Assembly: GCA_900318775.1 (NCBI GenBank) | Contig: ONLY01000003.1 | Span: 124,001 to 188,000, forward strand | Direction: 5' to 3' | Source: an uncultured Prevotellaceae bacterium | GTDB taxonomy: Bacteria > Bacteroidota > Bacteroidia > Bacteroidales > Bacteroidaceae | DNA: 64,000 bases | In this document: positions 38,686 through 47,452 of the stretch, one piece after another | How the letters are laid out: each line of letters begins with the position of its first letter | Position numbering within the stretch: position 1 is the first letter of the stretch | Program-made: the position numbers and the translations under genes | Notes under the pieces: generated by a model | The model's input: the letters and a program-made list of their open reading frames with translations, nothing else | The model's database searches: none | Told to the model about the DNA's origin: nothing

Positions 38686-39219
38686 ATGGACATCTACACG
38701 GAGATTTTCCTCACATTCGCCAAGATAGGCAGCTTCACATTAGGAGGCGGCTTTGCTATGGTGCAACTGATGGAAAAGGAGGTGGTGGATAAGAAGAAGT
38801 GGCTAAGTCATGAAGAATTCATGAACACGCTGGTCGTGGCGCAGAGCACTCCTGGTCTCTTCGCCATCGACATGGCTTCGCACATCGGCTTAAGGCTGAA
38901 AGGCGTGAAAGGTGGCATTGTGGGCGCATTAGGCACCGCATTGCCATCTATCATAGCCATCTTGCTCATCGCTATATTCTTCCAGGCATTCAAGGAAAAT
39001 GTCTATGTAGAGAAAATCTTCATGGGCATCCGCCCTTGTGTGGTAGCGCTGATTCTGGCTCCCTGCTTCGGGATGGCCCGAAAGGCGAAACTGAACAAGA
39101 CGAACTGGTGGATTCCCGTGGTGACTGCCTTACTGATTTCCGCCTTTGGCGTGTCGCCCATCTGGTGCATCCTCGCCGCTGGCATCGGCGGCTACCTGTG
39201 GGGGCAAGTGACAAAATAG
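38686..39219 (+). CDS. Chromate transporter family protein, half-size subunit 1
   Basis: 177-aa membrane protein of the CHR (ChrA) family, short-chain type with a single CHR domain. The N-terminal signature FAKIGSFTLGGGFAMVQLMEKEVVDKKKWL and AQSTPGLFAIDMASHIG are typical, followed by four or five hydrophobic segments. Half-size CHR genes occur in adjacent pairs with opposite membrane topology, and the partner follows after 30 nt. The transported anion may not be chromate in an anaerobe. Confidence 0.9.
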   Translation: MDIYTEIFLTFAKIGSFTLGGGFAMVQLMEKEVVDKKKWLSHEEFMNTLVVAQSTPGLFAIDMASHIGLRLKGVKGGIVGALGTALPSIIAILLIAIFFQAFKENVYVEKIFMGIRPCVVALILAPCFGMARKAKLNKTNWWIPVVTALLISAFGVSPIWCILAAGIGGYLWGQVTK

Positions 39220-39249
39220 AGGTTGAACGACTGACACGTATTTGACACC

Positions 39250-39822
39250 ATGATATTCTTAGAACTGTTTTACGTCTTCTCCAAGATAGGCATCTTCAAC
39301 TTCGGAGGTGGCTACGCAATGCTGTCACTCATTCAAGACGAAGTGGTGAACAAGCACCATTGGATGACCGTCAACGAATTCACAGACATCGTGGCCATCA
39401 GTCAATCGACACCGGGTCCCATCGGCATCAACTGCGCAACCTACACCGGCTATACAGCAGTCATTCATGCAGGATTCCCCACGTGGGCAGCAGTCCTGGG
39501 CGCCATCTTGGCCTCCTTGAGCGTGATATGGCTGCCATTCATCCTGATGGTGAGCATCAGCAGGTTCCTTTTGAGACACAGCCAGTCGAAGGCTGTGACA
39601 GACATCTTCGGCACGCTACGCCTTGTGATTGTGGGACTACTAGCTGCAGCCGCCATCATGCTGATGTCGAAAGAGAATTTTGGCAATCCATCAGAATCGG
39701 TGTTCACCTTCATCGTAAGCCTGATTATCTTCTTCATGTCGTTCGTGGGAACAAGAGTCTATAAGATTCATCCCATCATCATCATTCTGCTCTGTGGACT
39801 GGCGGGGTTAGTGATTTATTAA
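39250..39822 (+). CDS. Chromate transporter family protein, half-size subunit 2
   Basis: 190 aa, partner of the preceding gene. FSKIGIFNFGGGYAMLSLIQDEVVNKHHWM and ISQSTPGPIGINCATYTGY are the CHR signature. It has about five membrane segments. The two proteins probably form a heterodimer equivalent to a full-length ChrA. Confidence 0.9.
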   Translation: MIFLELFYVFSKIGIFNFGGGYAMLSLIQDEVVNKHHWMTVNEFTDIVAISQSTPGPIGINCATYTGYTAVIHAGFPTWAAVLGAILASLSVIWLPFILMVSISRFLLRHSQSKAVTDIFGTLRLVIVGLLAAAAIMLMSKENFGNPSESVFTFIVSLIIFFMSFVGTRVYKIHPIIIILLCGLAGLVIY

Positions 39823-39883
39823 AGAACTGCGCCTTACCGAGCCAGCAAGACTTATCAGGCGTCTACAGAAAAAGAAATCAACA

Positions 39884-41200
39884 ATGGCAGAAGAAGCACG
39901 GACATACACGTTTGAGAACGGATTACGCCTCATACAGATTCCCTCACCAACCAACGTAGCGTACTGCGGCATCAGCATAGATGCAGGCACTCGCGACGAG
40001 GAAGAAGGGGAGGAGGGAATGGCGCACTTCTGCGAACACATGATGTTCAAGGGTACCCAACAACGGAAAGCGTGGCACATCATCAACAGGATGGAAGCTG
40101 TAGGTGGCGACCTGAACGCTTACACCAACAAAGAAGAGACTGTCGTATACGCCGCTTTCATGAAGGAGCACTTCGGACGCGCCGCAGAGCTGATCTTCGA
40201 CATCGTGTTCCACAGCACCTATCCTCAGCATGAGATAGACAAGGAATGTGAAGTCATCGTGGATGAAATTGAAAGCTACAACGACACCCCTGCTGACCTT
40301 ATCTTTGACCGCTTTGAAGACCTCATCTATGAGGGGCATGACTTAGGGCACGACATACTGGGAACAGCCGAGAATGTGAGACGATTCAAGACAGAGGATG
40401 CCTTAAAGTTCGTGAAGCGTTTATACCGACCTGAGAAGATGGTGTTCTTCGTGATGGGCGATATCTCCTTTGAGCAAGTGAAGAAAACGGTGAGCAAGAT
40501 TCTCAAAGGGATGAAAATACAGCACTCCCACGAGGCTACCAACATGCAAGAGCATTCTGCATCTTCGACGAACCTTGCGACTCAAAAAAGCTCTGCAATG
40601 CCCGAAGAGACCGCATCAGAAGAGAGTACAGCACCTTCACCCAAGCTCCATCCTGGCACTTTCACAGAAGAGCGCGGAACCCATCAGGCGCACGTCATGA
40701 TTGGACGAGCAGCATACGGATCGAAAGATGACAAGCGAATCGCTCTATACTTCCTCAACAACATTTTGGGCGGGCCAGGCATGAACTCGCGACTGAACAT
40801 TGCCTTGAGGGAGCGCAAGGGACTGGTTTACACCGTGGAGAGTACGCTGACCAACTATACAGACACCTCCACATGGGCTCTTTATTTCGGATGTGATGAA
40901 GAAGATGTGGAGAAATGCATCAAGGCTGTGCGGCGCGAACTGGACAAACTGATGAACGAGCCCCTCTCTGAGCGGCAGTTCCAAGCTGCACTAAAGCAGA
41001 TAAAAGGACAAATTGGTGTAGCTTGCGACAACTTCGAGAACTATACGCTGGATATGGCCAAGGCTTACCTCCACTATCACAAGTTCGAGGGAATGAAAGA
41101 TACTATTGAGCATCTGCAACGCATCACACCGCAACTTCTCCAAGAGGTGGCCAAGGATATGTTCGATGCACAAGGGCTAACCACGCTTATCTTCACATAA
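39884..41200 (+). CDS. M16 family zinc peptidase (insulinase/PqqL-like), cytoplasmic
   Basis: 438 aa with the inverted zinc motif HFCEH at 48-52 (HxxEH) and the downstream Glu in the EKECEVIVDEIE-like segment (DKECEVIVDEIESY). The C-terminal inactive half has the R-Y type substrate-binding segment (RERKGLVYTVES). No signal peptide. Between the halves (about 220-255) lies a low-complexity Ser/Thr/Glu-rich insert (SASSTNLATQKSS, ETASEESTAPSP), unusual for this compact family. Role probably peptide turnover. Confidence 0.9.
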   Translation: MAEEARTYTFENGLRLIQIPSPTNVAYCGISIDAGTRDEEEGEEGMAHFCEHMMFKGTQQRKAWHIINRMEAVGGDLNAYTNKEETVVYAAFMKEHFGRAAELIFDIVFHSTYPQHEIDKECEVIVDEIESYNDTPADLIFDRFEDLIYEGHDLGHDILGTAENVRRFKTEDALKFVKRLYRPEKMVFFVMGDISFEQVKKTVSKILKGMKIQHSHEATNMQEHSASSTNLATQKSSAMPEETASEESTAPSPKLHPGTFTEERGTHQAHVMIGRAAYGSKDDKRIALYFLNNILGGPGMNSRLNIALRERKGLVYTVESTLTNYTDTSTWALYFGCDEEDVEKCIKAVRRELDKLMNEPLSERQFQAALKQIKGQIGVACDNFENYTLDMAKAYLHYHKFEGMKDTIEHLQRITPQLLQEVAKDMFDAQGLTTLIFT

Positions 41201-41217
41201 GATGCGTATAAGACAAG

Positions 41218-41277
41218 CGATAGCCTATAGCCCTATAAGTCTGCGCAGCAGGATGAACTAATGCCAAAAGGCTATCG
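41218..41277. repeat. 9-bp inverted repeat after M16 gene
   Basis: CGATAGCCT (41218-41226) and AGGCTATCG (41269-41277), 42 nt apart. Possible weak terminator stem; it overlaps the start of the 23-bp array. Confidence 0.4.
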
Positions 41278-41363
41278 GGCTAAAATCATCGCTGCTAGCG
41301 AGCTATCCGCTCGAGTGTTATCGAGCAAGCCATACATGAGTTATCGAGCAAATCATAACTAAA
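41272..41363. repeat. Four-unit tandem repeat, period 23
   Basis: Units start at 41272, 41295, 41318 and 41341, each beginning with a version of YTATCGRGCWA: CTATCGGGCTA, CTAGCGAGCTA, TTATCGAGCAA, TTATCGAGCAA. The later part of each unit is more diverged. Located in the 290-bp M16-PfkB intergenic region, which otherwise shows nothing recognisable. Confidence 0.7.
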
Positions 41364-41493
41364 TAATTGAATAGCATCACAAGAAGGGAATAGCCATGCT
41401 TAAACAGCCTGCATGGCTTGAGAGATTAGAAGGACGCGCCACTCAAGACGGGCACGTCACACAAAGTAGAAAAGACAGGAAAGAAAACAATTT

Positions 41494-42420
41494 ATGAGAA
41501 AAGTAATAGGAATCGGAGAGACGATTTTTGACATCATCTTTAAGAACGAGCAGCCAACAGCAGCAGTGCCTGGTGGTTCCACATTCAACGGCCTTATCGC
41601 ATTGGGACGCATGGGCCAGAATGTGACCATGATTACAGAGACAGGCAATGACCGCGTGGGCAAGGCCATCAAGGCGTTCATGGAGGAGAACGGAGTTAAC
41701 AGCAAGCATGTATGCATGTATGAAGACGGCCGCACAGCCATCTCACTGGCTTATTTGAATGAACGGAACGACGCAGAATACACGTTCTACAAGGACTATC
41801 CCAATGCACGCCTTGATGTGGAATGGCCCGAGGTGAACAAAGACGACATCGTGATGATGGGGTCCTATTTCGTGCTGAATCCTGTGCTTAGAGCTAAAGT
41901 GACAGAGTTTCTTGATTATGCGACGAGACGCGGAGCATTGGTCTATTACGACATCAATTTCCGCTCCTCACATGCGTCAGAAGCCATCAAGCTCTATTCG
42001 ACTATTCTGGAGAACTTCGACTATGCCAGCATCGTGCGCGGTTCGACGGAGGACTTCCAGAATATGTTCCAGATTTCCGACCCCGAGAAGGTGTATCAGA
42101 AAGAAGTGGCATTCCACTGCAAGCAGATGCTCTGCACAGATGCCGAGGGCGATATCAGCCTATTCTCGCCCAGTGTGACAAAAACGTATAAGGTAAATAA
42201 AATAGAGACGGTCTCCACCATCGGAGCAGGCGACAACTTCAATGCAGGCATTATCTATGGCCTGCTGCAAGAAGGCATCGGATGTGACAACCTGGCAACC
42301 ATCAGCGAAGAGAAATGGAACCGCATTATCGCACACGGCGCTGCCTTTGCAGCAGATGTGTGCCAAAGTTTCAACAACTCAATTAGCAAAGAATTTGCAA
42401 ATAATTATGGAAGAAAATAA
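41494..42420 (+). CDS. PfkB-family carbohydrate kinase (fructokinase-like)
   Basis: 308-aa ribokinase-fold sugar kinase. The N-terminal PGGSTFNGLIALGRMG segment matches PfkB signature 1 (glycine-rich substrate region) and TIGAGDNFNAGIIYG is the signature 2 with the catalytic Asp (GAGD). In signature 2 the usual Ala or Ser after GAGD is Asn. The lid strand region AYLNERNDAEYTFYKD fits a hexose kinase. Substrate unproven; fructose is the usual annotation. The next gene overlaps its 3' end by 14 nt. Confidence 0.88.
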   Translation: MRKVIGIGETIFDIIFKNEQPTAAVPGGSTFNGLIALGRMGQNVTMITETGNDRVGKAIKAFMEENGVNSKHVCMYEDGRTAISLAYLNERNDAEYTFYKDYPNARLDVEWPEVNKDDIVMMGSYFVLNPVLRAKVTEFLDYATRRGALVYYDINFRSSHASEAIKLYSTILENFDYASIVRGSTEDFQNMFQISDPEKVYQKEVAFHCKQMLCTDAEGDISLFSPSVTKTYKVNKIETVSTIGAGDNFNAGIIYGLLQEGIGCDNLATISEEKWNRIIAHGAAFAADVCQSFNNSISKEFANNYGRK

Positions 42421-44539
42421 CAACGTAAAAGAGACTATGGACAACGAAATGTTTATGATGAATGAAGAACAAGCTGCGGCTATGGACAACGCGCCACAAG
42501 CAGCAAGCGAAGAACCCCAAACAGACAACACAGAACAGGCGACTGTAGATGCCTTCACCCAGACAGGCACAACCTTCGAAGAGCTGGGTGTTTCGGGCGA
42601 GATTCTGCAAGCCATCAAAGAGATGGGCTATGTTGCACCAATGCCCGTGCAGGAGCAGGTGATTCCTTACCTGCTGGGGCACAACAACGATGTGGTGGCC
42701 CTTGCACAGACGGGAACAGGAAAGACCGCTGCGTATGGCCTTCCCGTGTTGCAGAAGGTGGACACAAGTCGTGCCGAGGTGCAGGCAGTCATCATGGCTC
42801 CCACACGCGAACTGTGCTTGCAGATTGCCGACGATTTGAAGGACTATTCAAAATATATTGATGGTTTGCACGTACTCCCCGTGTATGGCGGAGCCAGCAT
42901 TGAGCCACAGATTCGTTCCTTGAAGAAGGGCGTGCAAGTGATTGTCGCCACACCAGGACGTCTCGTGGACTTGATGGAGCGCGGCGTGGCCAAGCTCGGC
43001 ACAGTGGAGAATGTGGTGCTGGACGAGGCCGACGAGATGCTCAACATGGGCTTCTCTGAGAGCATTGATACCATCCTCGCTGGTGTGCCTGCAGAGCGCA
43101 ACACGCTGCTCTTTTCAGCCACCATGAGCAAGGAAATTGAGCGCATCGCAAAGAACTACTTGCACGATGCCAAGGAAATCGTGGTGGGCAGCCGCAACGA
43201 GGGTGCTGAACATGTGAACCACATCTACTACATGGTGAGCGCACGCGACAAGTACAACGCACTGAAGCGCGTGGCCGACTACTACCCAGAGATTTATGCC
43301 ATCATCTTCTGCCGCACCCGCATGGAGACACAAGAGATTGCTGACAAGCTCATCAAGGACGGTTACAACGCAGAATCCTTGCATGGCGAACTTTCACAGG
43401 CACAGCGCGACCTGACCATGCAGAAGTTCCGTCAGCACCGTGTGCAACTGCTCGTGGCCACCGATGTGGCTGCACGAGGCTTGGATGTGGATGAGCTCAC
43501 CCACGTCATCAACTACGGTCTGCCCGACGACATCGAAAGCTATACACACCGTTCTGGACGTACAGGACGCGCAGGACGCTCTGGCACCTCCATCTCCATC
43601 ATCCACGTGAAGGAAAAGGGAAAGGTGCGCGCCATTGAGAAGCAGATTCAAAAGAAGTTTGTGCCAGGTGTCCTGCCTACAGGACAGGAGATTTGTGCCA
43701 AGCAACTCTATAAGGTGATTGACGACATCGAGAAAGTGGAAATCAACGAAGAGGAGATTGCTCCATTCCTTCCTGAGGTGTACCGCAAGTTCGACATGAT
43801 GGAGAAGGAGGATCTCATCAAACGTATGGTGTCGATGGAGTTCAACACGTTCCTTAACTACTACAAGAAGGCTCCAGAGATTATCCAGCCATCGGAGAAA
43901 GGTGACCGCCGTGGCGAAGAAGGCTTTGGTGAAAAGCGCGGACGTGGTGAGCGCCGCAGCCGTGGCGACCGCAACCGTATGGCAGAGGCCGGCTACACAC
44001 GCCTATTCATCAACCTGGGCAAAAAGGATGGCATCTCTCCCAAAGTCTTCATGGGCTTCATCAACCGTGTGGCAGGAGACACACACATTGACTTGGGCCG
44101 CATTGACCTCATGCAGAACTTCTCGTTCTTCGAAGTTCCAGAACCACAGACAAAGGCCGTGCTCAATGTGCTCAACGGCACCGATTTCGATGGCCGCAAG
44201 GTGAATGTAGAGGTGACTGACCAGAAAGAAGGCCAGCACGGTGGCGGTGAAAAGAGACGCGGCGGCAAGGAAGGCGGCAATTCTCGCCCCACGAGAGGCG
44301 AACGCGGCGGCAGACGTGATAACCGCTACAGCCGTGAAGAAAGTCGCTCCTACGGCGAGAGAAAGGGCAAAAAAGGCAGCGGGAAGGTTCGTGGCGCTGC
44401 TGCAGCCAAGCCTTCACGCGAGGAACGCGGCTACACCTCCGCACGTGGTCCCAAGGGAGCAGCCGAATGGGCCAAGTTCTTCGAGGGCCAGGTAGAGTCA
44501 CAACCCTTCTATGAAAACTTCAAGAAGAAGAAAAAATAA
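42407..44539 (+). CDS. DEAD-box RNA helicase with DbpA-like domain and RG-rich tail
   Basis: 710-aa CsdA/DeaD-type ATP-dependent RNA helicase, probably for ribosome assembly or mRNA decay at low temperature. After an acidic Gln/Glu-rich N-terminus come the Q motif (about 75-90), Walker A AQTGTGKT at 100-107, PTREL, DEAD at 206-209, SAT, ARGLDVDELTHV and HRSGRTGRAGRSG. A DbpA-type RNA-binding domain follows (YTRLFINLGKKDGISPKVFM) and a long Arg/Gly/Lys-rich tail. I place the start at 42407 (MEENNNVKE), overlapping the kinase gene by 14 nt; the frame extends further up but as a shadow. Confidence 0.93.
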   Translation: MEENNNVKETMDNEMFMMNEEQAAAMDNAPQAASEEPQTDNTEQATVDAFTQTGTTFEELGVSGEILQAIKEMGYVAPMPVQEQVIPYLLGHNNDVVALAQTGTGKTAAYGLPVLQKVDTSRAEVQAVIMAPTRELCLQIADDLKDYSKYIDGLHVLPVYGGASIEPQIRSLKKGVQVIVATPGRLVDLMERGVAKLGTVENVVLDEADEMLNMGFSESIDTILAGVPAERNTLLFSATMSKEIERIAKNYLHDAKEIVVGSRNEGAEHVNHIYYMVSARDKYNALKRVADYYPEIYAIIFCRTRMETQEIADKLIKDGYNAESLHGELSQAQRDLTMQKFRQHRVQLLVATDVAARGLDVDELTHVINYGLPDDIESYTHRSGRTGRAGRSGTSISIIHVKEKGKVRAIEKQIQKKFVPGVLPTGQEICAKQLYKVIDDIEKVEINEEEIAPFLPEVYRKFDMMEKEDLIKRMVSMEFNTFLNYYKKAPEIIQPSEKGDRRGEEGFGEKRGRGERRSRGDRNRMAEAGYTRLFINLGKKDGISPKVFMGFINRVAGDTHIDLGRIDLMQNFSFFEVPEPQTKAVLNVLNGTDFDGRKVNVEVTDQKEGQHGGGEKRRGGKEGGNSRPTRGERGGRRDNRYSREESRSYGERKGKKGSGKVRGAAAAKPSREERGYTSARGPKGAAEWAKFFEGQVESQPFYENFKKKKK

Positions 44540-44608
44540 AAAATAACCGATCATCCATCATGAATCAGCCGACAGGCATGACACATTGCTGAACCTGACG
44601 GCTCCTTC

Positions 44609-46498
44609 ATGACGAATGACGAACAAGGAATGAATCACATGGGCGCATTCAATTGGAAAGGTATCTACGAGAGCTTCAACAGCGGTTTCCTGACAGACAA
44701 GGAACATCCTGTTATCGGCATCACAGGCAACTACGACAAGGAGACCTGCATGCTGGCCGAGGGCTATTACCAGTCAGTGCTACGGGCTGAAGGCATCCCC
44801 TTCATCATCCCGCCGTTCTGGCCCGATGACCGTCTGGGCGAACTGCTCGACCAGCTGGACGGCATCATCTTCAGCGGAGGTGGCGACATCAACCCGTTGC
44901 TGCTGGGCGAAGAGCCCATCAAGGAGCTCCACAGCATCACGCCTCAGCGCGACATGCAAGAGCTGCTTCTGGCTCGCATGGCCTACGACCGGCAAATCCC
45001 TATGCTGGGCATCTGCAAGGGCATCCAGGTCATCAACGCCGCTCTCGGAGGCACCAACTACCAAGACATCTACACGCAGATGGAAGGAGTGCGCATCAAG
45101 CACAGCCAAGACCTGGACCGCCGCCATTCTTCGCATACCGTTAAGCTGACGAAAGGGTCCACACTGGAACGCATCTTCACCCTCGACACCTATGGTGGGG
45201 AGCAGTGCAACACTGAGCACCGCGTCGTGGAAAAACTCCCCGTCAACTCCTTCCACCATCAGGCCTGCAAGGACGTAGCTCCCTGCCTGAGAGTGGCTGC
45301 GATGAGCGAGGACGGTGTCATCGAAGCCGTTGAATCCAACGAGTTCAAGTCCATTCTGGGTGTGCAGTGGCATCCAGAGACCTATATCCTAGGTGACGAC
45401 TACTACATGATGAGCATCTTCGAGTGGCTTGTGGGCGAGAGCGCAGAGTTCAAGCAAGCCAAGGCGCTGCACAGCAAAATCCTCACGCTCGACAGCCATT
45501 GCGACACCCCCATGTTCTTCCCCAAAGGAGTTAACTTCGACTCGCGCGACCCCAAGGTGCTGGTTGACCTCCACAAGATGGCTGAAGGGCACCTCGATGC
45601 CACCATCATGGTAGCCTATCTGGAGCAGCAGGAACGCACCGAGGCAGCCCTTGAGAACGCCACCGCCAAGGCCAACCAGATTCTCACCCAGATTGAGGAG
45701 ATGGTAGCCAAAAACTGCACGGCAGTCGATATCGCCTACACACCCGACGAGCTCTGGAAACTGAAGCAAGAGGGAAAGCGTGGCATCATGCTCGGCATCG
45801 AGAACGGCTATGCCATCGGCAAGGACCTCAGCAACGTGAAAGCCTTCAGCAAGCGTGGAATAGTGTACATGACCCTGTGCCACAACGGCGACAACGACAT
45901 CTGCGACTCAGCCCGTGGCAATCGCGAGCATGGAGGCGTAAGCGATTTCGGAGCCCAAGTCATTGCTGAGATGAACCGCTATGGCATCATGGTAGACCTC
46001 AGCCATGCCAGCGAGGAGAGTTTCTATGACGCCATCGGGATGAGCAAGACCCCCATCGTGTGCAGCCATTCGTCGGCTCGTGCCCTGTGCGACCATCCGC
46101 GCAACCTGACCGACGCTCAGTTGCGTGCCCTCGCCAATGCGGGAGGTGTGGCACAAGTAACGCTCTATCATGGATTCCTCGTCAAGGACTCCGTCGATTA
46201 TAACCCCTCCAACCAACTGCGTGCCTTTGGCTCCAACACAGAGGGCGTGACCGAGGCCACCATCCTCGACGCCATCGAGCACCTCAACCACATGGTCAAC
46301 GTGATGGGTATTGAGCACGTAGGCATCGGCACCGACTTCGATGGCGACGGCGGCATCCGTGGATGTGCGTCGGCCAGCGAACTCATCAACTTCACGCGCC
46401 GACTGCTCCGCGAACGCTACACCGAAGAACAGATACAGATGATTTGGGGCGGCAACTTCCTCCGCGTAATGAAGCAAGTACAAGCCTACACCGGATAA
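44609..46498 (+). CDS. Fusion of C26 gamma-glutamyl hydrolase-like and M19 membrane dipeptidase-like domains
   Basis: 629 aa containing two enzymes usually encoded separately. Residues about 30-275: class I glutamine-amidotransferase-like C26 domain (PuuD/gamma-Glu-GABA hydrolase type) with GGGDINP, nucleophile Cys136 in GICKGIQ, and VQWHPE. Residues about 290-625: M19 renal-dipeptidase-type zinc peptidase with TLDSHCDTP (His297, Asp299), GIENGY, MVDLSHAS, PIVCSHSSARAL and GTDFDGDGG. No signal peptide is seen, so a cytoplasmic enzyme is inferred, possibly hydrolysing gamma-glutamyl peptides in two steps. Start may be 44609, 44630 (MNHMG) or the next ATG. Followed by a terminator. Confidence 0.88.
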   Translation: MTNDEQGMNHMGAFNWKGIYESFNSGFLTDKEHPVIGITGNYDKETCMLAEGYYQSVLRAEGIPFIIPPFWPDDRLGELLDQLDGIIFSGGGDINPLLLGEEPIKELHSITPQRDMQELLLARMAYDRQIPMLGICKGIQVINAALGGTNYQDIYTQMEGVRIKHSQDLDRRHSSHTVKLTKGSTLERIFTLDTYGGEQCNTEHRVVEKLPVNSFHHQACKDVAPCLRVAAMSEDGVIEAVESNEFKSILGVQWHPETYILGDDYYMMSIFEWLVGESAEFKQAKALHSKILTLDSHCDTPMFFPKGVNFDSRDPKVLVDLHKMAEGHLDATIMVAYLEQQERTEAALENATAKANQILTQIEEMVAKNCTAVDIAYTPDELWKLKQEGKRGIMLGIENGYAIGKDLSNVKAFSKRGIVYMTLCHNGDNDICDSARGNREHGGVSDFGAQVIAEMNRYGIMVDLSHASEESFYDAIGMSKTPIVCSHSSARALCDHPRNLTDAQLRALANAGGVAQVTLYHGFLVKDSVDYNPSNQLRAFGSNTEGVTEATILDAIEHLNHMVNVMGIEHVGIGTDFDGDGGIRGCASASELINFTRRLLRERYTEEQIQMIWGGNFLRVMKQVQAYTG

Positions 46499-46539
46499 GC
46501 AAGAGAGAATAGGGGAGTGTCCCCCTTCAAGCAACAGAG

Positions 46540-46580
46540 AAAGAACGGGAGCGAGTCCATCGGATTCGTTCCCGTTCTTT
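46540..46580 (+). terminator. Intrinsic terminator after the C26-M19 gene
   Basis: 19-nt arms (AAAGAACGGGA.. / ..TCCCGTTCTTT) with two mismatches and a 3-nt loop, followed by TTGG and T-rich sequence. Confidence 0.75.
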
Positions 46581-46614
46581 TGGTTTATTCTGCATGCACC
46601 CTGCACCTCTTTGG

Positions 46615-46679
46615 CGGTGTGAGTCACACCGAGGGTGGCGGTCTGACTCAGACCGGGGGTGCCGGTGTGACTCACACCG
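46615..46679. repeat. Triple palindrome element, copy 5
   Basis: Units at 46615-46631, 46639-46655 and 46663-46679 with 7-nt spacers AGGGTGG and GGGGTGC. Left CCTGCACCTC (46600-46609) and right TTTTTGAGGC flanks match copy 1. All three units here are perfect palindromes apart from the central base. Located between convergent genes. Confidence 0.93.
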
Positions 46680-46742
46680 TTTTTGAGGCTGTATCGTTAT
46701 CCTTTTTGTACTGTCCACGCTGGGAAAGTACCAGCAGTGTCG

Positions 46743-47351
46743 TTAGAGCACCTTGATAAGCTCCACGTCGAAGATGAGGGTAGCGAAAGGTGGAATCATG
46801 GCACCTGCACCGCCCTCGCCATAAGCGAGCATGTAAGGGATGTAGAAGCGATACTTGGCGCCCTCTGCCATGAGTTGAACACCCTCTGTCCAACCTGCAA
46901 TGACCTGCTGCAGACCAAAGTCGGCAGGCTCGTTGCGCTTGTAGCTGCTGTCGAACACGGTGCCGTCGAGCAGACGACCCTCGTAGTGGCAACGCACGGT
47001 GTCTGTAGCCTTTGGCTTCTTGCCAGTTCCCTCAGTCAGCACTTCATACTGGAGGCCGCTCTTAGTCACGTTGATGCCGTCCTTCTTGGCATTCTCTGTC
47101 AGGAACTTCTCACCCTCAGCCTTAGCAGCCTTTCCAGCCTCAGCCTTGGCTGCATTCTGCTTCTGCTCCAGGTCACGGAAGAAGTTGTTGACAATCTGCT
47201 GACCCTCCTGGTGGCTTACCTTCAGGTCGTTATCTGCGAGCACATCCTTGATAGATGCAGCGAAATCTTCAATCACAAGGTTCTCCTGCAGGCCCATCTG
47301 CTTCAACTGCTGGCCAATGCCGAGACCCAGCGCATAACTAAGTTTATCCAT
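46743..47351 (-). CDS. FKBP-type peptidyl-prolyl isomerase, cytoplasmic
   Basis: 202 aa, no signal peptide. The N-terminal helical domain (MDKLSYALGLGIGQQLKQMG) resembles the FkpA/Mip dimerisation region; the C-terminal FKBP domain includes VRCHYEGRLLDGTVFDSSYKR, WTEGVQLMAEGAKYRFYIPY and LAYGEGGAGAMIPPFATLIFDVELI, with the usual catalytic-pocket Tyr, Phe, Asp, Trp. Two exported paralogues are at 59067 and 60109. A promoter box TACCTTTG lies at 47396-47403. Confidence 0.93.
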   Translation of the reverse strand: MDKLSYALGLGIGQQLKQMGLQENLVIEDFAASIKDVLADNDLKVSHQEGQQIVNNFFRDLEQKQNAAKAEAGKAAKAEGEKFLTENAKKDGINVTKSGLQYEVLTEGTGKKPKATDTVRCHYEGRLLDGTVFDSSYKRNEPADFGLQQVIAGWTEGVQLMAEGAKYRFYIPYMLAYGEGGAGAMIPPFATLIFDVELIKVL

Positions 47352-47395
47352 TCTCTGAATTTGTGTTAAGTTGTTGATTTTTTGTAATTCGGGTA

Positions 47396-47403
47396 CAAAG
47401 GTA
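47396..47403 (-). promoter_or_regulatory. -7 promoter box of FKBP gene
   Basis: TACCTTTG on the minus strand, 44 nt before the start codon; faces the divergent box at 47418-47425. Confidence 0.55.
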
Positions 47404-47417
47404 AGACATTTTTTCCG

Positions 47418-47425
47418 TATCTTTG
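47418..47425 (+). promoter_or_regulatory. -7 promoter box of thioesterase-dprA operon
   Basis: TATCTTTG, 27 nt before the ATG at 47453. It is only 14 nt from the divergent FKBP box, so the two promoters probably compete for polymerase. Confidence 0.6.
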
Positions 47426-47452
47426 CCGAAAATAACGGATATTATCAAGAAT

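Noticed and set aside
39250-39822. Chromium resistance island
   Set aside because: Only the paired CHR transporter genes are present, with no reductase or regulator; the pair is common in gut Bacteroidetes.
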